A stretch of DNA of 45,166 nt. Source: an uncultured Ectothiorhodospiraceae bacterium (GTDB lineage: Bacteria; Pseudomonadota; Gammaproteobacteria; UBA9214). Numbering within the stretch: the stretch's first letter is position 1; every line of letters starts with the position of its first letter. The notes under the pieces were generated by a model, which ran no database searches, had not been told where the DNA came from, and worked only from the letters and a program-made list of their open reading frames with translations. This document shows, piece by piece, positions 1 through 7,763 of this stretch. Position numbers and translations under genes: made by a program. The stretch covers positions 1-45,166 of the forward strand of contig CAMYIX010000056.1 in the NCBI GenBank assembly GCA_947258615.1, written 5' to 3'.

Positions 1-74
1 AATTGGTAGACGCGCTAGCTTCAGGTGCTAGTGGGGGTAACCCCGTGGAGGTTCAAGTCCTCTCCTCGGCACCA
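1..74 (+). tRNA. tRNA-Leu (anticodon CAG), 5' end cut by window edge
   Basis: The anticodon stem-loop is visible: arms ctagc and gctag enclose the loop TTCAGGT, so the anticodon is CAG, which reads leucine CUG. It is followed by a long class II variable arm (ggggg-taa-cccc type), a T-arm with the TTCAAGT loop, and an encoded 3' CCA at 72-74. The 3' acceptor strand is ctcggca. About a dozen bases of the 5' acceptor strand and D-stem lie outside the window. Confidence 0.95.
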
Positions 75-235
75 AATCTGTCGCCATACACGCGTATCGC
101 TTCCCGAGCCCTTGACCAGTTTCGGGTCCGTCTGCTGCCTTACCTTGAGTCAACTGCAGCTTGAGCTGACAGCGCTGCTTGCCCATCTGCCCCGAGAAGG
201 GAATTCAACAACCCGTGAATAAGCGCACTGCCCCG

Positions 236-919
236 TTAGTCAGCGTGCATTATGGCGTGGAGCCGGGATATGTCCCGCAAGGTGATCTTGCCACGTTTAA
301 GCTCGACGGCCCCCTGGGAAAGAAAATCACGCAGGGTGCGGCTGACGACCTCCCTGGCGGTGCCGATTTCTATCGCGATCTCCTCATGGGTCATGGCGAT
401 GGTCGGCGGCTCGGTGGCTGCCGCCTTGAAACGTGCAGCGAGAAAGTCCGCCAGCCGGATGTCAACACGCTTGAATACCAGTTCCTCGACCAGCGTGATA
501 ACGTCGACAAGCCGTTTACCCATCGCCTCGATGGTAAATTGCCGTACCACGGCTTCGGACTCGACCCAGCTGCGGAATTGCTCGGCCGGCAGGGTCACTG
601 CCTCCAGTGGTGCATCCACAACGGCCATGGCCGGTGTCGTCGTTCCCAGCAGCGCGCACATAATGTTGATCGGGCAGGTCCCGCCCTGGGTCACGTGATA
701 CAGGCTGATCTCGCGCCCGCTGTCGGCCAGGGAAAATATCCGGATATTACCCGAGCCGACCAGCACGACCTGCCGACAGACATCTCCCTTGCCGAACAGG
801 AAGTGCCCGGCAGGGGCGGACACCAGATTCCCCGCCGCGGCAATCTTCTCCTGCATCGGCGCGGATGCCTGGGAATAAAAGGGGTAGTTCTGCAGGATTC
901 TCTCGACCGTCAGACTCAT
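236..919 (-). CDS. Crp/Fnr-family transcriptional regulator with three cysteines
   Basis: This 227-residue protein has Crp/Fnr architecture. A cyclic-nucleotide-type beta-roll occupies about residues 15-125, then a long dimer helix (about 125-155, with the family's RLADFLAARF segment), and a winged helix-turn-helix at about 175-215. The recognition helix contains REVVSR, close to the E-x-x-S-R signature of Fnr-type readers. Cysteines lie at 48, 82 and 88. The pair in GGTCPINIMC sits where many Fnr-like proteins carry a Cys-x5-Cys, so redox or NO sensing is possible, but the canonical N-terminal Fnr iron-sulfur cysteines are absent. It lies upstream of a PilJ-domain protein on the same strand and close to hemN, a common Fnr/Dnr target. 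The ATG at 917-919 is the natural start. The effector is unknown. Confidence 0.85.
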   Translation of the reverse strand: MSLTVERILQNYPFYSQASAPMQEKIAAAGNLVSAPAGHFLFGKGDVCRQVVLVGSGNIRIFSLADSGREISLYHVTQGGTCPINIMCALLGTTTPAMAVVDAPLEAVTLPAEQFRSWVESEAVVRQFTIEAMGKRLVDVITLVEELVFKRVDIRLADFLAARFKAAATEPPTIAMTHEEIAIEIGTAREVVSRTLRDFLSQGAVELKRGKITLRDISRLHAIMHAD

Positions 920-1021
920 GGCTTCCGGACTTCCGGCAGCAAGGGTTTATCCAGCCCCGTCTCCCGCCTAGTTGTTTGCCATGCGCCGCATGCCAGCCAG
1001 CACAGGCCAGGCCAGGGCCGA

Positions 1022-1870
1022 TCAGTTTTCAGCATGCTCCAGCCCCCGGGCGACCGCCATTTCCTGGTACTGGTCTGTCAGCCGCTCCATCAGCAGCAAC
1101 ACCTTTTCACTCGCATCCTCAACAATCAGCGGGAAGAACGTGCCCTGTTCCACCGTGAGCGTAGCCTTCAACCAGCCCCATTGTTCCTGCACGCGGGCGA
1201 GATCACGCAGGGAGCGTGCATCATTTTCAGGCGCCGACTTGAGTATCGCAAGTGCGTGCTCGAATTCATTCTGCGCAATTTCGTACTCATCATGTATCGG
1301 TCCCTCGTTGAAACCCCAGGCATGCAGCATGTACAGCATGGCCAGCCGCTGTGAAAGCATGCGCTGACGGCCGGAAATGTTGACCATAAAACCGTAACGG
1401 GTATCTGACATGCCCTCAAGCAACTGGACGACTGCGTCGCTCGAATTCAGCAGGGTATTGCCCTGTTCGTACAGCTGCAGGGCATCACTGCGGCCGGGCG
1501 GGCGCATCAGTGCTGGCTTCATTGCCTGCCACTGCGATTCCACTGCGTCCAGCGCCTTGGCCACATCTCCGCCGAACGCGCTCTCCTGTAACTCGGCGAG
1601 TTGCGACTCGAACAGTGACATGGCGTCGCGCATCTCGTTACGGGCATGTGCCTGTCGTACATCCAGGCCAACTGCGCAGTAGGCCTTGACCATGCGCTGT
1701 GTCAGCATGCGCTGCCGTCCTGCCTTGTTGATCGCCGCCGACAGGGAAAGTGTGTCGGACTCTGCGGGGGCAAACCAGGCACTCAATGAAACAGCAAGCA
1801 CGGCAAGCAGTATCCGGACACGGTAACGCCGCCGCCAGGGTATCGCGAGTGACCTGACTGTGTTCACCAT
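1022..1870 (-). CDS. exported/membrane-anchored protein with two PilJ-type (NarX-like sensor) segments
   Basis: The protein has an N-terminal hydrophobic segment (about residues 16-34) followed by an all-helical region. The signature GRQRM[L]xQR occurs twice, at about residues 51-59 and 167-175. This motif is the nitrate-sensing P-box-like helix of the PilJ/NarX 'type IV pili methyl-accepting chemotaxis transducer N-term' family. No kinase, HAMP or MCP output domain follows, so it is a free-standing periplasmic sensor or binding domain. I prefer the ATG at 1868-1870 over a TTG at 1912, because the signal segment then begins close to the N-terminus. It lies between the Crp/Fnr gene and the divergent hemN, which suggests anaerobic or nitrogen-oxide sensing. 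The ligand is not determinable here. Confidence 0.75.
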   Translation of the reverse strand: MVNTVRSLAIPWRRRYRVRILLAVLAVSLSAWFAPAESDTLSLSAAINKAGRQRMLTQRMVKAYCAVGLDVRQAHARNEMRDAMSLFESQLAELQESAFGGDVAKALDAVESQWQAMKPALMRPPGRSDALQLYEQGNTLLNSSDAVVQLLEGMSDTRYGFMVNISGRQRMLSQRLAMLYMLHAWGFNEGPIHDEYEIAQNEFEHALAILKSAPENDARSLRDLARVQEQWGWLKATLTVEQGTFFPLIVEDASEKVLLLMERLTDQYQEMAVARGLEHAEN

Positions 1871-2216
1871 AAGCTCATCAATCCTGTTTATCGGTAGCTT
1901 CAGCAAATTCAAGTATACCCCCTGATGGCCTGTGGTGTTTACGCCGATCTTCTTGATGTCGGCAACAAATCAGCTATGCGCATATCCCGGTCAGCGGCGA
2001 ACCTGGCCTGCCAACACCCGGGGCTGTCGGTACCTCGACCGGCGCAATTCCGAAACCTGGACACGAGCCGGTTTACGGATACCGCATGGCTGGGAATCTG
2101 CGCGCAGGGGGTTATAATGTCAGTAATAGTTGCCCGGCAGACAGCCCACGTCTGTCCGCGGCCACGTTCACCCAGGCGCTCGATGCGACCGCGATTCCTT
2201 ACCAGGCAGCTGACCC
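1871..2216. promoter_or_regulatory. divergent intergenic region upstream of hemN
   Basis: This 346-base gap lies between the PilJ-domain gene and hemN. A perfect TATAAT is at 2113-2118 on the plus strand, about 95 bases before the hemN ATG, but no convincing -35 lies 16-18 bases upstream. I looked for an FNR/Dnr palindrome (TTGAT-N4-ATCAA) and found only a half-site near 1952. No gene is evident in the gap. Confidence 0.35.
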
Positions 2217-3608
2217 ATGGATCAATCACTCACCTTCGATGCGGATCTGATCCGCCGTTATGACAAGGCAGGACCTCGTTATACCTCGTACCCGACCGCC
2301 GTGCAGTTCCACGAAGGTTTCGGCGAAACCGACTACCGGAGCTGGGCAGAGAAGACCAACGCAGGACCGGCACCCCAGCCACTCTCACTGTATTTTCACA
2401 TCCCGTTCTGCGCCACCGTCTGCTATTACTGTGCCTGCAACAAGATTATCACCAAGAACCGCTCCCGCGCCGTACCCTATCTGGAACACCTCCACCAGGA
2501 GATAGCCATGCAGGGGGCGATGTTCAACCGGGACAGACAGGTCGAACAGTTGCACTGGGGGGGCGGCACACCCACCTTCATCAACCCGGGGCAGATGCGT
2601 GAGTTGATGAAGGTCACCGGTGAACACTTCAAGTTGCGCGATGACGACCTGGGTGAATATTCAATCGAGGTCGATCCCCGGGAGGCAGACGAGCAGACCA
2701 TAGCGCTGCTGCGGGAAATCGGCTTCAACCGACTCAGCATGGGCGTGCAGGACTTTGACCCCACGGTTCAGAAGGCCGTCAATCGCAATCAGTCCGAGGA
2801 GCAAACGCTACTTATACTGGAAGCCGCCCGGCAGCAGGGCTTCAAGTCCGTCAGCATGGACCTGATCTACGGACTGCCGTTCCAGAATGTCGACAGCTTC
2901 GCGCGGACGCTGGACAAGGTGATTGCCGCGGACCCGGATCGCCTGTCAGTGTTCAATTACGCACACCTGCCGGGCCTGTTCAAGACCCAGCGGCAGATCG
3001 ACGAGGCCGACCTGCCGGCGCCCGCAACCAAGCTGGAGATCCTGCAACACACCTTCGAACAACTGGGCGAGGCCGGCTATGTCTATATCGGCATGGACCA
3101 CTTCGCCCGCCCCGATGATGAACTCGCGCAGGCCCAGCGGGAGGGGACCCTCTACCGCAATTTTCAGGGCTATTCCACCCACGCGGACTGCGACCTGGTC
3201 GCCATGGGTGCGACTTCGATCAGCAAGGTGGGCGACAGTTACAGCCAGAATGAGAAGGGACTGGATGACTACTACGCCCGCCTCGACCGCGGCGAACTGC
3301 CGGTATTCCGCGGCATCGAGCTCAACCCCGACGATAAGTTGCGCCGCGAGATCATCACCCAGCTGATGTGCCATTTCAACCTGGACATCAAGGGACTCGA
3401 GGTAAATTGGGGCATCCGCTTTCCACAGTACTTCGGTGCGGAACAGGAGGAACTTCGGGTCATGCAGGCCGATGGCCTGCTGACGCTGGATGACACCCGT
3501 ATCGTGGTGCAGCCGGCCGGACGCCTGCTGGTGCGCAATATCTGTATGCTGTTCGACCGCTACCTGCGCGAGAAGACCGGCAGCCAGCGTTTCTCGCGGG
3601 TCATCTAG
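2217..3608 (+). CDS. hemN: oxygen-independent coproporphyrinogen III oxidase (radical SAM)
   Basis: HemN oxidatively decarboxylates coproporphyrinogen III to protoporphyrinogen IX in anaerobic heme synthesis, in the cytoplasm. The 463-residue length is typical for true HemN. The radical-SAM cluster ligands are Cys65, Cys69 and Cys72 (CATVCYYC). A fourth Cys74 follows, as in E. coli HemN, where the motif is CxxxCxxCxC. The GGGTP motif for SAM binding follows at about 115, and the N-terminal RYTSYPTA segment is characteristic of HemN rather than HemW. A heme-synthesis enzyme fits the heme demand of the cytochromes encoded downstream. Its 3' end overlaps the convergent gene at 3605 by four bases. 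Confidence 0.95.
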   Translation: MDQSLTFDADLIRRYDKAGPRYTSYPTAVQFHEGFGETDYRSWAEKTNAGPAPQPLSLYFHIPFCATVCYYCACNKIITKNRSRAVPYLEHLHQEIAMQGAMFNRDRQVEQLHWGGGTPTFINPGQMRELMKVTGEHFKLRDDDLGEYSIEVDPREADEQTIALLREIGFNRLSMGVQDFDPTVQKAVNRNQSEEQTLLILEAARQQGFKSVSMDLIYGLPFQNVDSFARTLDKVIAADPDRLSVFNYAHLPGLFKTQRQIDEADLPAPATKLEILQHTFEQLGEAGYVYIGMDHFARPDDELAQAQREGTLYRNFQGYSTHADCDLVAMGATSISKVGDSYSQNEKGLDDYYARLDRGELPVFRGIELNPDDKLRREIITQLMCHFNLDIKGLEVNWGIRFPQYFGAEQEELRVMQADGLLTLDDTRIVVQPAGRLLVRNICMLFDRYLREKTGSQRFSRVI

Positions 3609-4915
3609 CCGCCGTCAGCCCCTCCCAGCCCGCTGAGACGGGCAACCCCCCCGAAACTGCCCACCCACAGGCTGCCGTCCCGGGCGCTGTCCATAGAAAA
3701 GATATTGTTGGCGAACAGGCCATCGGCCGTGGTCAGTGTCTCCAGCACCTCGAAGGTCTTGCTATCGAAACGCGACAGGCCGTTACTGGTGCCGACCCAC
3801 AGCTTGCCATCACCGGCCCCTTCCAGCAGGAACACGTGGTTGGCCGGCAGGCCATCGACCACGGTGAAATTCCGGTAGGACGTCCCGTCGAACCGGGCCA
3901 GCCCTCCGCCCCAGGTCCCGACCCAGACGATACCGTCGTCATCCACATGCAGGGCCACGATGTAGTTCGGGTTATAGGCAATGTCCACGGCGCCGAGCCC
4001 CATTTCCACCTTCTGCCGGGCATGGTGGCTGGATTCCTTGGCCGGATCCCGGGTGAACTCGATCTGGTCCTTCACCAGCTCGTAGGCGGCACCCTGCCCG
4101 TCCTCATGCTTCCAGCTTTGCCACTTTTCGTCCTTGAAGCGTGCCAGTCCACCTTCGGTGGCGAACCAGACTTCGCCGTCCTTGCCTTCCGCAAGTCCGT
4201 AGACCCAGTCATTGGGCAGGCCGCCGTCGGTGTTCGCGACGGTATACAGGTCCCATTTTGAACGGTCGTTCAGGTCACCGCCGCGCACCCGGTTGGCACC
4301 CGACCAGGTGGCAATCCAGATATCCCCGTTCGGCAGACTCAGGAAATCATAAATGAAGGCGTCACCCAGGCCGTGCTGGATATTGAAGTGCTCCCACTTC
4401 TCGGTCTCGAGATCCAGCAGCGACAGACCACCGCCGTAGGTCCCGACCACCAGCCGGTCGTCCAGCTTGCTGAGGTGGAAGATGCCATTGGACAGCAGGC
4501 CACTGCGCACATCGAACACATCATGCTTGTCCGTGGTGATGTCGTAGCGGACGACGCCGTTGGAGGTACCCACCCACATGAGCTTGCCGTCCGAGAGGAT
4601 CGCCTTGACGTTGCTGTTGCCCACCCTGAAATGGTTGAACTTGATCTTGCCTTGCGCCGCCGGCACGCTGGTAGCGGGTTGCTGGCCGGGCGGCGTGAGC
4701 GGCCGGTGGCCGGGCGGCAGCTCGGCCCCGGGTGCCAGCGGTCCGGCCACCGGCGCCGCCGGCGCCGCCGGCGCGGTGACCGGAGTGGTCACTTCGGGTA
4801 CTGCCCGTGCCGTCTCTGGTTGCCCGGCCTGTTGCTTGCCCAGCAGGTAGGCACCGGTAATCAGCGCGATACCGATCACTGCGATTGCAGCCATTGATTT
4901 GGAATCTATTTGCAC
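3605..4915 (-). CDS. membrane-anchored Reg_prop (two-component-propeller) protein
   Basis: An N-terminal transmembrane or uncleaved signal segment (about residues 8-26) is followed by a Pro/Ala-rich linker (about 30-85). After that come repeated blades of the form GLxxNxxxxxxxxxDGxxWxGTxxGxxRxD, which is the Reg_prop (ligand-binding sensor) propeller repeat. Clear copies are IWIATWSGANR, VWFATEGGLAR, VWVGTWGGGLAR, LWVGTSNGLSR and LWVGSFGGVAR. Such blades normally form the periplasmic sensor of hybrid two-component kinases, but here no kinase is attached. The gene is probably co-transcribed with the paralogous lipoprotein upstream (gap 69 bases). The GTG at 4913-4915 follows a GGGG stretch; an ATG at 4894 is an alternative start. 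The partner is unknown; the adjacent histidine kinases are candidates. Confidence 0.75.
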   Translation of the reverse strand: MQIDSKSMAAIAVIGIALITGAYLLGKQQAGQPETARAVPEVTTPVTAPAAPAAPVAGPLAPGAELPPGHRPLTPPGQQPATSVPAAQGKIKFNHFRVGNSNVKAILSDGKLMWVGTSNGVVRYDITTDKHDVFDVRSGLLSNGIFHLSKLDDRLVVGTYGGGLSLLDLETEKWEHFNIQHGLGDAFIYDFLSLPNGDIWIATWSGANRVRGGDLNDRSKWDLYTVANTDGGLPNDWVYGLAEGKDGEVWFATEGGLARFKDEKWQSWKHEDGQGAAYELVKDQIEFTRDPAKESSHHARQKVEMGLGAVDIAYNPNYIVALHVDDDGIVWVGTWGGGLARFDGTSYRNFTVVDGLPANHVFLLEGAGDGKLWVGTSNGLSRFDSKTFEVLETLTTADGLFANNIFSMDSARDGSLWVGSFGGVARLSGLGGADGG

Positions 4916-4984
4916 CTTTTTCCCCCTGCTGTCCTGAATACCGATGAATTACTGAATGCCTTGCCTTCTACAGGCCGCTGACCG

Positions 4985-6139
4985 CTAGCGGCCGATACGC
5001 GCGACACCCCCGCGGGTGCCGGCCCAGATATCGCCGTCGGGAGCAACCGCAAGCGCGTAGACGTGCTCGTTCAAAAGGCCATGGTTGCGGTTATAAGTCT
5101 GCCAGGTCCGACCGTCATAGCGGGAGACGCCCCCCGCGGTGCCGAACCAGAACACGCCCTCGTCATCCTGCACGATGCTGTAGACGATATTGTTCGCCAG
5201 CCCTTCCGCGCGGCTGAAATTGGTCCACTTGTTCCCGTCGAAGTGGCCAACGCCCCCACCCCAGGTGCCGGCCCAAACGGTGTCGTCCTGCGCAACCAGC
5301 ACCGAGAAGACATAATTGGGATTGTAGGTCGGCAGGCCCCCGCGCATCATCCCCAGGTCATGGCGCGAACGGGTGCCGAGACCGGTATTCTTGCTCGCCG
5401 GCAGGTTCTGTTCGTTCGGTCCACCGAGGCCGTCATCATGGGTCCATTCATGCCAGGCCTCGCCATCGAACATGGATATGCCGCCCTCGGTCCCGAACCA
5501 GACACGGTCCCTGGAATCCACGTCCAGACCGTAGACCCACTCATTGACCAGTTCCTCGAGATACAGCGAGAAGGTACCGGTCTTCGAGTTATAGCTGTTG
5601 GCGCCGGCCCAGGTCCCGAGCCACAGGGTACCGTCTTCCTGCGTCGTGAAGGTGTAGACCCAGTAATCGGCCAGACCGTGCATGGGAAAGAAGGTCTTCC
5701 ACTCGCCATCCTTGTAGCGCGACACCCCGCCGGCGTTGGTCCCGAACCATTTGTAACCGTCGTGATCGATGCCGATCCCGAAGACATATTCATTCGCAAG
5801 CCCATGCTCGCGGGTAAAGGTGTTGCGCACCTCGCGGCTGGCCAGGTCGATTTCGTTAACGCCCACCGACGTGCCCACCCACAGGGTATTGGTTGCCGGC
5901 TCCACCGTCAGTGCCCGGACATAGACGTTTTCTCCTACTTCGAAGTTTTCCTGTACCCGCTGTAGCAGCTGCTCGGGTTGCGGGGCGGGTGCCTGGACCG
6001 CAGGGACAACAGCATCACCGGAAGGCACCGGCAGATCGGAATCCGAACAGCCTGCCAGCACGGTCAGGGACAGGAGCAGTACTAGCGGCAGACCGGCAGC
6101 CATCCGCCGGGCAACATCACGGCTTGAGGTGAAATACAT
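4985..6139 (-). CDS. lipoprotein with Reg_prop propeller repeats
   Basis: The N-terminus ends in a lipobox-like LTVLAGC at about residue 31, which predicts a lipid-anchored envelope protein. The remainder is a Reg_prop beta-propeller with blades such as LWVGTSVGVNEID, KWFGTNAGGVSRY, LWLGTWAGANSY, VWFGTEGGISMFD, VWAGTWGGGVGHFD, FWFGTAGGVSRYD and IWAGTRGGVARIG, about seven in all. It is paralogous to the next gene: both contain the insert with NPNY followed by a VxxDDxVWxGTWGGG blade. No output domain is attached. It lies downstream of the NtrC-type regulator operon on the same strand, so a sensory accessory role for the neighbouring kinases is an inference. A half-site TTCCCGA lies just upstream of the ATG (about 6148). 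Confidence 0.75.
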   Translation of the reverse strand: MYFTSSRDVARRMAAGLPLVLLLSLTVLAGCSDSDLPVPSGDAVVPAVQAPAPQPEQLLQRVQENFEVGENVYVRALTVEPATNTLWVGTSVGVNEIDLASREVRNTFTREHGLANEYVFGIGIDHDGYKWFGTNAGGVSRYKDGEWKTFFPMHGLADYWVYTFTTQEDGTLWLGTWAGANSYNSKTGTFSLYLEELVNEWVYGLDVDSRDRVWFGTEGGISMFDGEAWHEWTHDDGLGGPNEQNLPASKNTGLGTRSRHDLGMMRGGLPTYNPNYVFSVLVAQDDTVWAGTWGGGVGHFDGNKWTNFSRAEGLANNIVYSIVQDDEGVFWFGTAGGVSRYDGRTWQTYNRNHGLLNEHVYALAVAPDGDIWAGTRGGVARIGR

Positions 6140-6251
6140 GGGCTAGTTCCCGATAAGAAATTGACTATATTATCTTGATTCTATTAATGAACCCTGTGTC
6201 AGGGCATGCACCTTACCGCATCTCCCTATCAGGATCAATTTGCCGGACCGG

Positions 6252-6326
6252 CTAGACCCCTGCGGGCATGCCAAGAACCAGTGCAAGACCCAGTATCGTT
6301 GTGCGTGCCAGATGAAATTTTCGCAT
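6252..6326 (-). CDS. 24-residue signal-peptide-like small protein
   Basis: A very strong Shine-Dalgarno (GGAGGTGAT) precedes an ATG at 6324-6326 with about eight bases of spacing. The reading frame encodes MRKFHLARTTILGLALVLG plus MPAGV and then TAG. The product looks like a basic n-region plus hydrophobic core, which is a bare signal peptide or a single-span microprotein. It begins 43 bases after the NtrC-type regulator gene on the same strand and precedes the Reg_prop lipoprotein. It could be a genuine small membrane protein, a leader peptide, or the remnant of an exported protein truncated by the TAG. I see no obvious continuation in the other frames before 6140. Confidence 0.5.
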   Translation of the reverse strand: MRKFHLARTTILGLALVLGMPAGV

Positions 6327-6369
6327 ATCCATCACCTCCGTTTTTTTTGCTGCATTAAGCACTTGCTGT

Positions 6370-7761
6370 TCAGGCGGTTTCTGCCGTCTGTTTTTCCTGT
6401 TCTTCCTCGAGTTTCCGGTACAGGGTGGAGGTACCAATCCCCAGCCTTTTCGCGGCCTTTTGCCGGTCCCCGCCCATGTCATCGATGGCCTTGTGGATGG
6501 CCTTGAGTTCGTAGCGGCGCACCTGCTCGCGCAGGGTATCACCCACCCCGGCCATGTCGCCGGATGTCCCGTCCAGATTCGAATACTCCCTGAACCGGAA
6601 GGGCAGGTCATCGACCGTGATCACGTCACCTTCGGCAAGCAGGAGCACACGCTGGATCACGTTCTTCAACTCCCTGACATTGCCGGGCCAATCGTAGTCT
6701 AGGAAGGCCTCTTCGAATTCCGAATCCGTCACGAACTCCTTGTCCATCCCCAGCTGAGCGGCCTCGTGGGCCATGAAGAACTCCAACAGGGGGGGGATAT
6801 CCATCTTGCGTTCATGCAATGACGGGATATGAATCTGCAGCACGTTGATGCGGTAGTAGAGATCCTCCCGGAACTCGCCTTGTTTCACCATCTCCTCGAT
6901 ATCGCGGTTTGTCGCCGCGATGATACGCACATCCACCGTGCGCGCCTGCTCGCTACCGACCGCTCTGATCGACTGCTCTTCGATTGCATGCAACAGCTTG
7001 ACCTGCATGGACATTGGCAATTCGCCGATCTCGTCAAGAAACAGGGTGCCCCCATCGGCTTCCCGAAACAAGCCCTTCTTGGTGCGATCAGCCCCGGTGA
7101 AGGCCCCCTTCAAGTGGCCGAACAATTCACTCTCCAGCAGGTTCTCGGGTATTGCGCCGCAGTTCACCTGGATGAACGGGCGGTCACTGCGCGAGCTTCT
7201 CCGGTGCAAGGTGCGCGCAACCACCCCCTTGCCCGAACCGCTGCTCCCGGTTATCAGCACCGTACCCTTGGTGGCCGAGATCCTCGCAATCAGTTTCTCG
7301 ACCTTCTGCATGGCCGGGGAAGGCAGTTGACAGCATAAGCCGCCCTGCTGGTTCTCGACCTGGTCGCGCAGCCGGGCATTCTCATCCCGCAGCCGGATCA
7401 GGCTCTCGATCTTTTCCAGCCGCTGCAGGACATCCTCAGGCCGTACCGGCTTGGTGAGATACTCGAATGCACCGGCCTTCATGGCCTCGATGGCGGTATC
7501 CACAGAGGCAAAGGCGGTGATCATGACAAAGACCGTGTCGATACCCTCCGAACGAGTCTTTTCCACCACTTCGATACCCGTCATGCCAGGCATACGGATG
7601 TCGCACAGGGCCACGTCGACATCACCCTGCTTGAGTCGGGCCAGCGCCGCCGTGCCGCCATCGGCCTGGTCGACCTGGTGGCCGCCCTTGAGCAACTGCG
7701 CCGCCAGCACCTGCCGGATCGCCGGCTCGTCGTCAATAATCAGTACTTGCAGTGATCCCAT
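6370..7761 (-). CDS. NtrC-family sigma54-dependent response regulator
   Basis: The 463-residue protein has the classical three-domain layout. The receiver domain (about 1-120) has acidic residues DDE near position 10, phospho-acceptor Asp54 in CDIRMPG, and Lys104. The AAA+ sigma54-activation domain (about 145-380) has Walker A TGSSGSGKG at about 171-179, the sigma54-contacting GAFTGA loop at 219-224 and Walker B GGTLFLDEIG at about 237-246. A Fis-type helix-turn-helix lies at the C-terminus (about 418-455). A vicinal Cys142-Cys143 sits in the linker. It begins two bases after the histidine kinase gene, so the two form a cognate pair. I infer that it binds the TTCCC-N6-GGGAA palindromes at 11842 and 25863, each upstream of a sigma54-type promoter. 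Confidence 0.93.
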   Translation of the reverse strand: MGSLQVLIIDDEPAIRQVLAAQLLKGGHQVDQADGGTAALARLKQGDVDVALCDIRMPGMTGIEVVEKTRSEGIDTVFVMITAFASVDTAIEAMKAGAFEYLTKPVRPEDVLQRLEKIESLIRLRDENARLRDQVENQQGGLCCQLPSPAMQKVEKLIARISATKGTVLITGSSGSGKGVVARTLHRRSSRSDRPFIQVNCGAIPENLLESELFGHLKGAFTGADRTKKGLFREADGGTLFLDEIGELPMSMQVKLLHAIEEQSIRAVGSEQARTVDVRIIAATNRDIEEMVKQGEFREDLYYRINVLQIHIPSLHERKMDIPPLLEFFMAHEAAQLGMDKEFVTDSEFEEAFLDYDWPGNVRELKNVIQRVLLLAEGDVITVDDLPFRFREYSNLDGTSGDMAGVGDTLREQVRRYELKAIHKAIDDMGGDRQKAAKRLGIGTSTLYRKLEEEQEKQTAETA

Positions 7762-7763
7762 AA

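Noticed and set aside
179-1354. 391-codon plus-strand open frame
   Set aside because: It is antisense to the Crp/Fnr and PilJ-domain genes, which have clear domain motifs. The plus-strand translation has no recognisable motif.
1948-1970. possible FNR/Dnr box upstream of hemN (TTGATGTCGGCAACAA)
   Set aside because: Only one half matches TTGAT-N4-ATCAA. The second half is missing and the position is far from the putative -10.
6175-6215. sigma54 promoter for the Reg_prop lipoprotein (GG-TAAGGTGCAT-GC)
   Set aside because: The spacing fits, but neither TGGCAC nor TTGC is present, so it is likely chance.
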